Below are positions 5,324 through 8,172 of a stretch of 8,172 bases of DNA, one piece after another. The position numbers and the translations under genes are program-made. Numbering within the stretch: position 1 is the first letter of the stretch; every line of letters begins with the position of its first letter. Source of the stretch: CAWEHT01 sp963808455. GTDB taxonomy: Bacteria > Chloroflexota > Anaerolineae > CG2-30-64-16. The stretch covers positions 1 to 8,172 of the forward strand of contig CAWEHT010000203.1 of NCBI GenBank assembly GCA_963808455.1. Direction: 5' to 3'. The notes under the pieces were generated by a model. That model saw only the letters and a program-made list of their open reading frames with translations. It was not told the DNA's origin and did no database searches.

Positions 5324-7455
5324 CGATCTTGCCGCCCCGGTCGGCATCGCTAACACCGTTCTTTAGCCCGCGGGGGTCGCGGTGATCGGTGCCAGTCGTG
5401 ATCCGAACAAGCTAAGTTATGGGATCATGCGCAATCTGGTAGATGCCGAGCACGGTTACCCGGGCCCGATCTACCCGGTAAACCCCAAGGCGGACGAGCT
5501 GTTCGGCCTTCGCTGTTATCCGGATATCAGCGCGGTGCCTGACCCGGCAGAGCTGGCAATCCTGGTCGTGCCTGCCGGCCTGATAGCGGGCACGGTGGAA
5601 GCGTGTGGCCGGCGGGGGATCAAAGCGGCAATAGTCATTTCCGGCGGCTTCCGCGAGGTCGGGCGGAGGGAGCGGCGCGCGAGCGGGAAATCGTCGAGAT
5701 CGCGCGCCGATACGGCATGCGCCTGATGGGTCCGAACGGCATCGGCGTCATCGATACGCACACACCTCTCAACACGACCTTCGTGAAGGGCATGCCCCCG
5801 AGCGGGCACATCGCCTTGCTTTCCCAGTCGGGAGCCCTGTGCGGCGGCATCATCGACTGGACGCTGGGCCGCGGCATCGGCTTCAGCCGCTTCCTCAGCG
5901 TCGGCAATGAGGCCGACGTCAATGAGACCGACGTGATACCGGTCCTGGCCGCCGACGAGGCCAGCCGGGTGATCACCCTTTACCTGGAGGACGTCAAGGG
6001 CGGTCCGGCTTTCGTTCGACGTGTTGCGCCAGGCGGCGCTCGCCAAGCCGGTGTTGGTCCTCAAGGCCGGACGCACCGCCTCCGGGCAAGCCGCGACCGC
6101 ATCGCACACCGGCGCCCTGGCGGGGGCCCATGCCGCTTTCCGGGCTGCCTGCCGGCAGACAGGGGCCATCGAATGCGAGACGGTCCAGGCGCTGATGAAT
6201 GGCGCGCTCGCCCTGGCCTACCAGCCGCTGCCCGCCGGGAATCGCGTCGCCATCGTGACCAATGCCGGTGGCCCGGCTGCGTTGGCAGCCGATGCGCTGG
6301 AAGGGGCAGGGCTATGTCTCGCGCCCACTAGCCCGGCAACGCAAGCCGTCCTGCGCAGTTTCATGCTTCCGGATGCTCAGGTCGCCGGCCCCGTGGACCT
6401 GCTGGGCGGCGCGGTCGAAGGCGATTATCAGCAGGCGCTGGCCGCGGTGCTGGCCGACCCCGCCAACGACGGCGTGCTGGCCGTCCTGGTGCCGCAGGTG
6501 CTGGTGAACTCGGCCGGCGTGGTCAAGGCCTGGAGCGCGGCCATGCGCAAGAGCGTGACCGGGAAACCCGTCCTGGCGTGCCTGATGGGGGCAGCCAGCC
6601 TGGACGAGGCGCTCGCCGCAGCGCATGCCGCGCAGCATCCCGGCTTATACCTTTCCCGAAGAGGCCGTGGCGGCCTTCGGCGTCCTGGCCCGGCGTGCCC
6701 GGTGGCAGGCCGCGGAACACCCCGCGCCGGCGCGCCCGTGGGGGTCGATCCGGAGCGGGCCGGCGCTTGCCTGGCTGCCACGCGCCTGGCGGGCCGCGTG
6801 GCTCTTGACGCCGCCGAAGGGCGGGAGGTGCTGTCGGCCTATGGCATCCCGACGCCCGCCGACCTGCTTGCCACCACCCCGGACGAAGCTGCCGCCTATG
6901 CGGCCCAGATCGGCTTCCCGGTCGTGTTGAAGCTGGCCAGCCCGGACATCTTGCACAAGACGGATGTGGGCGGCGTGGTCGTGGGCGTCCAAAGCGAGGC
7001 CCAAGCACGCGACAGTTTCGCTGCCATCCTGCAGCGGGCGCGGACCGCCCATCCTGGTGCGCGCATCAGGGGGGTCCAGGTCCAGAAGATGATCGAAGGC
7101 GGGCAGGAGGTCATCATCGGCGTCAAGCGCGACCCGACGTTTGGGCCCCTGGTGATGTTCGGGCTGGGCGGCGTCTATGTCGAGGCGCTTGCCGACGTGA
7201 GCTTCCGGCCGGCGCCACTCACCCCAGGCGAAGTCCAGGAGATGATCGGCGAGGTACGGTCGGCCCGCCTGCTGAGCGGCCTGCGCGGCGCGGCGGCCGC
7301 CGACCGCGCCGCTCGTGGACGCGATCCTGCGCATCGGCCAACTCGCCTGCGACCGCCCGGAGATCGCCGAATTGGACGTCAATCCGTTGCTGGCGCTGCC
7401 GGATGACCAGGGCGCGGTGGCGGTTGACGTGCGCATCGACCTGCAGCCGGCATAG
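5320..7455 (+). pseudogene. Acetate--CoA ligase (ADP-forming)/acyl-CoA synthetase, alpha-beta fusion, six frameshifts
   Basis: This family converts acyl-CoA + ADP + phosphate to acid + CoA + ATP (reversible), via phosphohistidine, in the cytoplasm. The conceptual protein is about 711 residues, the usual fused length. Seen in order: the start MTILPPRSASLTPFFSPRG; the Rossmann CoA-binding domain (VAVIGASRDPNKLSYGI); the ligase flavodoxin-like domain (ALLSQSGALCGG); SHTGALAG, whose His (codon 6105-6107) is the expected phosphorylated residue; RVAIVTNAGGPAALAADALE; the ATP-grasp domain (VLSAYGIPTPADLL, FPVVLKLASPDILHKTDVGGV, MFGLGGVYVEAL); and the end ELDVNPLLALPDD to the TAG at 7453. No GNAT domain follows, so it is not a Pat-type acetyltransferase. 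The frame shifts near 5372-5376 (one base missing), 5664 (missing), 6014-6017 (extra), 6633-6636 (extra or two missing), 6735-6745 (missing) and 7285-7315 (extra or two missing). Conservation between the shifts is high and no in-frame stop occurs in the repaired protein, so this is either recent decay or sequence error. Confidence 0.88.
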
Positions 7456-7501
7456 TCTGGCGGCCCAAGTAGATTGGCGTGCCGGCCTGACGGAGTCTGC
7501 T

Positions 7502-7573
7502 CCTGGGAGCGCCGGCATCTTGCCGGCCGCGTGACCAGGCCCCAGGGCCAGCTGGGATGGCGGCGCTCCCGGG
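7502..7573. repeat. Large palindromic repeat downstream of the synthetase
   Basis: The left arm GGGAGCGCCGGCATC (7505-7519) pairs with GATGGCGGCGCTCCC (7556-7570) at 14 of 15 positions, and pairing extends outward by CC/GG plus one wobble. Within the left half, GCCGGC ATCTT GCCGGC (7511-7527 region) forms its own hairpin. No T-run follows, so it is not a standard terminator. It looks like a non-autonomous palindromic or REP-like intergenic element; it may still act as a transcript end. The rest of 7456-7638 shows no gene I can support. Confidence 0.6.
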
Positions 7574-7638
7574 CAAGGCGCTGCGCAATTTCATGCTGCG
7601 AGCGGTCTGGGAGCTGCGCAGCATTCGTGAGGTAGCTC

Positions 7639-7890
7639 GTGCCACGCCAGAAGTTCACGGCCGGCGAGCAGGTGCAGATGCTCTGCTACCACTGGCAAGA
7701 GGGCCGTGTAGCTCGCGATTGGTTGAGCGGCACGGTCATCGAGACGGACGATCGCATGCTCGCCGTCCGCTTCGACGTGGACGTTTATTCGAACCAGGGC
7801 TGGCTCATCCCGGATCGCATCCTTTGGTGCGCTCACGGCTCGCCGCACATCCGGCGGCCGGGGGGCGCAACCGATCACGATAACGGATGA
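7639..7890 (+). CDS. Small unknown protein, probable beta-barrel fold
   Basis: The protein has 83 residues, starting at GTG 7639 with GAGGT 5 nt upstream. I recognise no named family. The sequence FTAGEQVQMLCYHW (6-19), followed by WLSGTVIETDDRMLAVRFDVDVY (28-50) and GWLIPDRILWCAHGSPHIRR (54-73), alternates hydrophobic and polar residues. The G-x-V...x-V-x-F pattern resembles small SH3/Tudor/KOW-like barrels that bind nucleic acid or protein; this is inference from pattern only. Two Cys and several Trp/His are present without a metal-site spacing. Its TGA (7888-7890) overlaps the ATG (7887) of the MFS gene, implying coupled translation. The coding assignment rests on the ribosome site, the overlap and protein-like composition. 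Confidence 0.68.
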   Translation: MPRQKFTAGEQVQMLCYHWQEGRVARDWLSGTVIETDDRMLAVRFDVDVYSNQGWLIPDRILWCAHGSPHIRRPGGATDHDNG

Positions 7891-8172
7891 TGCCGCCCGA
7901 GCGCCCGCAGCCGCGCCTGGTGGCGCTGCAAGGGTATGACTTCCGCCTGCTCTGGTTGGGCCAGGCCATCAGCGTCATCGGCACCCAGATGCAGATCACG
8001 GCCGTCAACTGGCACATCTACAATCTGCTGCGCGGCACATCCCTGACCCTGGCGCTCCTCGGTCATCATGTCACGCTGGGCGCCGATGCGCTCGGGCTCG
8101 GCACGCTGGGGCTGGTGCGCATCGTGCCGCTCTTCATCTTCGCGATGGTGGGCGGCGTGCTGGCCGACGTTA
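7887..8172 (+). CDS. MFS transporter (partial, N-terminus only)
   Basis: This is an inner-membrane secondary transporter of the major facilitator superfamily, probably an exporter of the MFS_3/EntS-like group. Ninety-five residues are visible before the window ends. After a polar N-terminus, YDFRLLWLGQAISVIGTQM (17-35) is the typical first-helix start of this group. It is followed by QITAVNWHIYNLLRGTSLTLAL (helix 1 end and loop), then LGTLGLVRIVPLFIFAMVGGVLADV (helix 2), where a D-R-x-D/R-R motif A would be expected just beyond the end. The start is either ATG 7887 or the next codon, ATG 7890; 7887 is chosen for the ATGA overlap with the preceding gene. Substrate cannot be inferred. Confidence 0.9.
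   Translation, partial: MMPPERPQPRLVALQGYDFRLLWLGQAISVIGTQMQITAVNWHIYNLLRGTSLTLALLGHHVTLGADALGLGTLGLVRIVPLFIFAMVGGVLADV

Noticed and set aside
5320..7455. Programmed ribosomal frameshifting in the synthetase
   Set aside because: Six shifts in both directions, mostly without slippery heptamers, cannot plausibly be programmed.
6645..7658. Open frame of 337 codons on the minus strand across the synthetase
   Set aside because: The plus strand encodes ATP-grasp motifs through this interval. The minus frame shows no family signature and its length reflects high GC.
7557..7883. Plus-strand open frame overlapping the 83-residue protein
   Set aside because: It starts inside the palindromic repeat and gives an Arg-rich product, whereas the frame at 7639 has a ribosome site and an ATGA junction.

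Overview
The window looks like a GC-rich bacterial chromosome segment. It is probably from a Chloroflexota (Anaerolineae-like) lineage, most likely a metagenome assembly. That placement rests on the Ala/Thr/Pro-rich lipoprotein linkers, a BirA without a helix-turn-helix, a fused ADP-forming acyl-CoA synthetase and GC-rich repeats. It is an inference, because no rRNA or other taxonomic marker is present.

Layout. (i) 1-1574, minus strand: two solute-binding lipoproteins. A family 3 (polar amino acid) protein at 759-1574 is followed by a family 5 (peptide-type) protein whose 3' end leaves the window. The family 3 gene is driven by an exact TTGACA-17-TATAAT promoter. (ii) 1575-1734: a divergent intergenic region with a second promoter facing right. 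(iii) 1735-2637: birA, biotin-protein ligase. (iv) 2720-3320: an unrecognised bitopic, Pro/Ser/Thr-rich membrane protein with one frameshift and a probable leaderless start. (v) 3395-4990: a GT-C type (family 39-like) membrane glycosyltransferase. (vi) 4994-5323: a 109-residue unknown protein, 3 nt after the glycosyltransferase and sharing an ATGA overlap with (vii). (vii) 5320-7455: an ADP-forming acyl-CoA synthetase broken by six single-base shifts. (viii) 7456-7638: an intergenic stretch with a large palindromic repeat. (ix) 7639-7890: a small unknown protein that overlaps by ATGA (x). (x) 7887 to the end: the N-terminus of an MFS transporter.

Functional themes are nutrient capture (two binding proteins whose permeases are not in the window), biotin attachment, surface or lipid-linked glycosylation, and acyl-CoA/acetate energy metabolism. 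The right-facing genes are packed tightly enough for one or two operons, but nothing shows a single shared pathway.

The most unusual feature is a family of hairpin-forming interspersed repeats. Two copies sit in frame inside birA and the glycosyltransferase and add related peptide segments to two unrelated proteins. A third degraded copy covers the birA stop codon. This resembles coding-sequence-invading palindromic elements known in other bacteria. I found no convincing new multi-gene system, CRISPR array, tRNA, rRNA or transposase.
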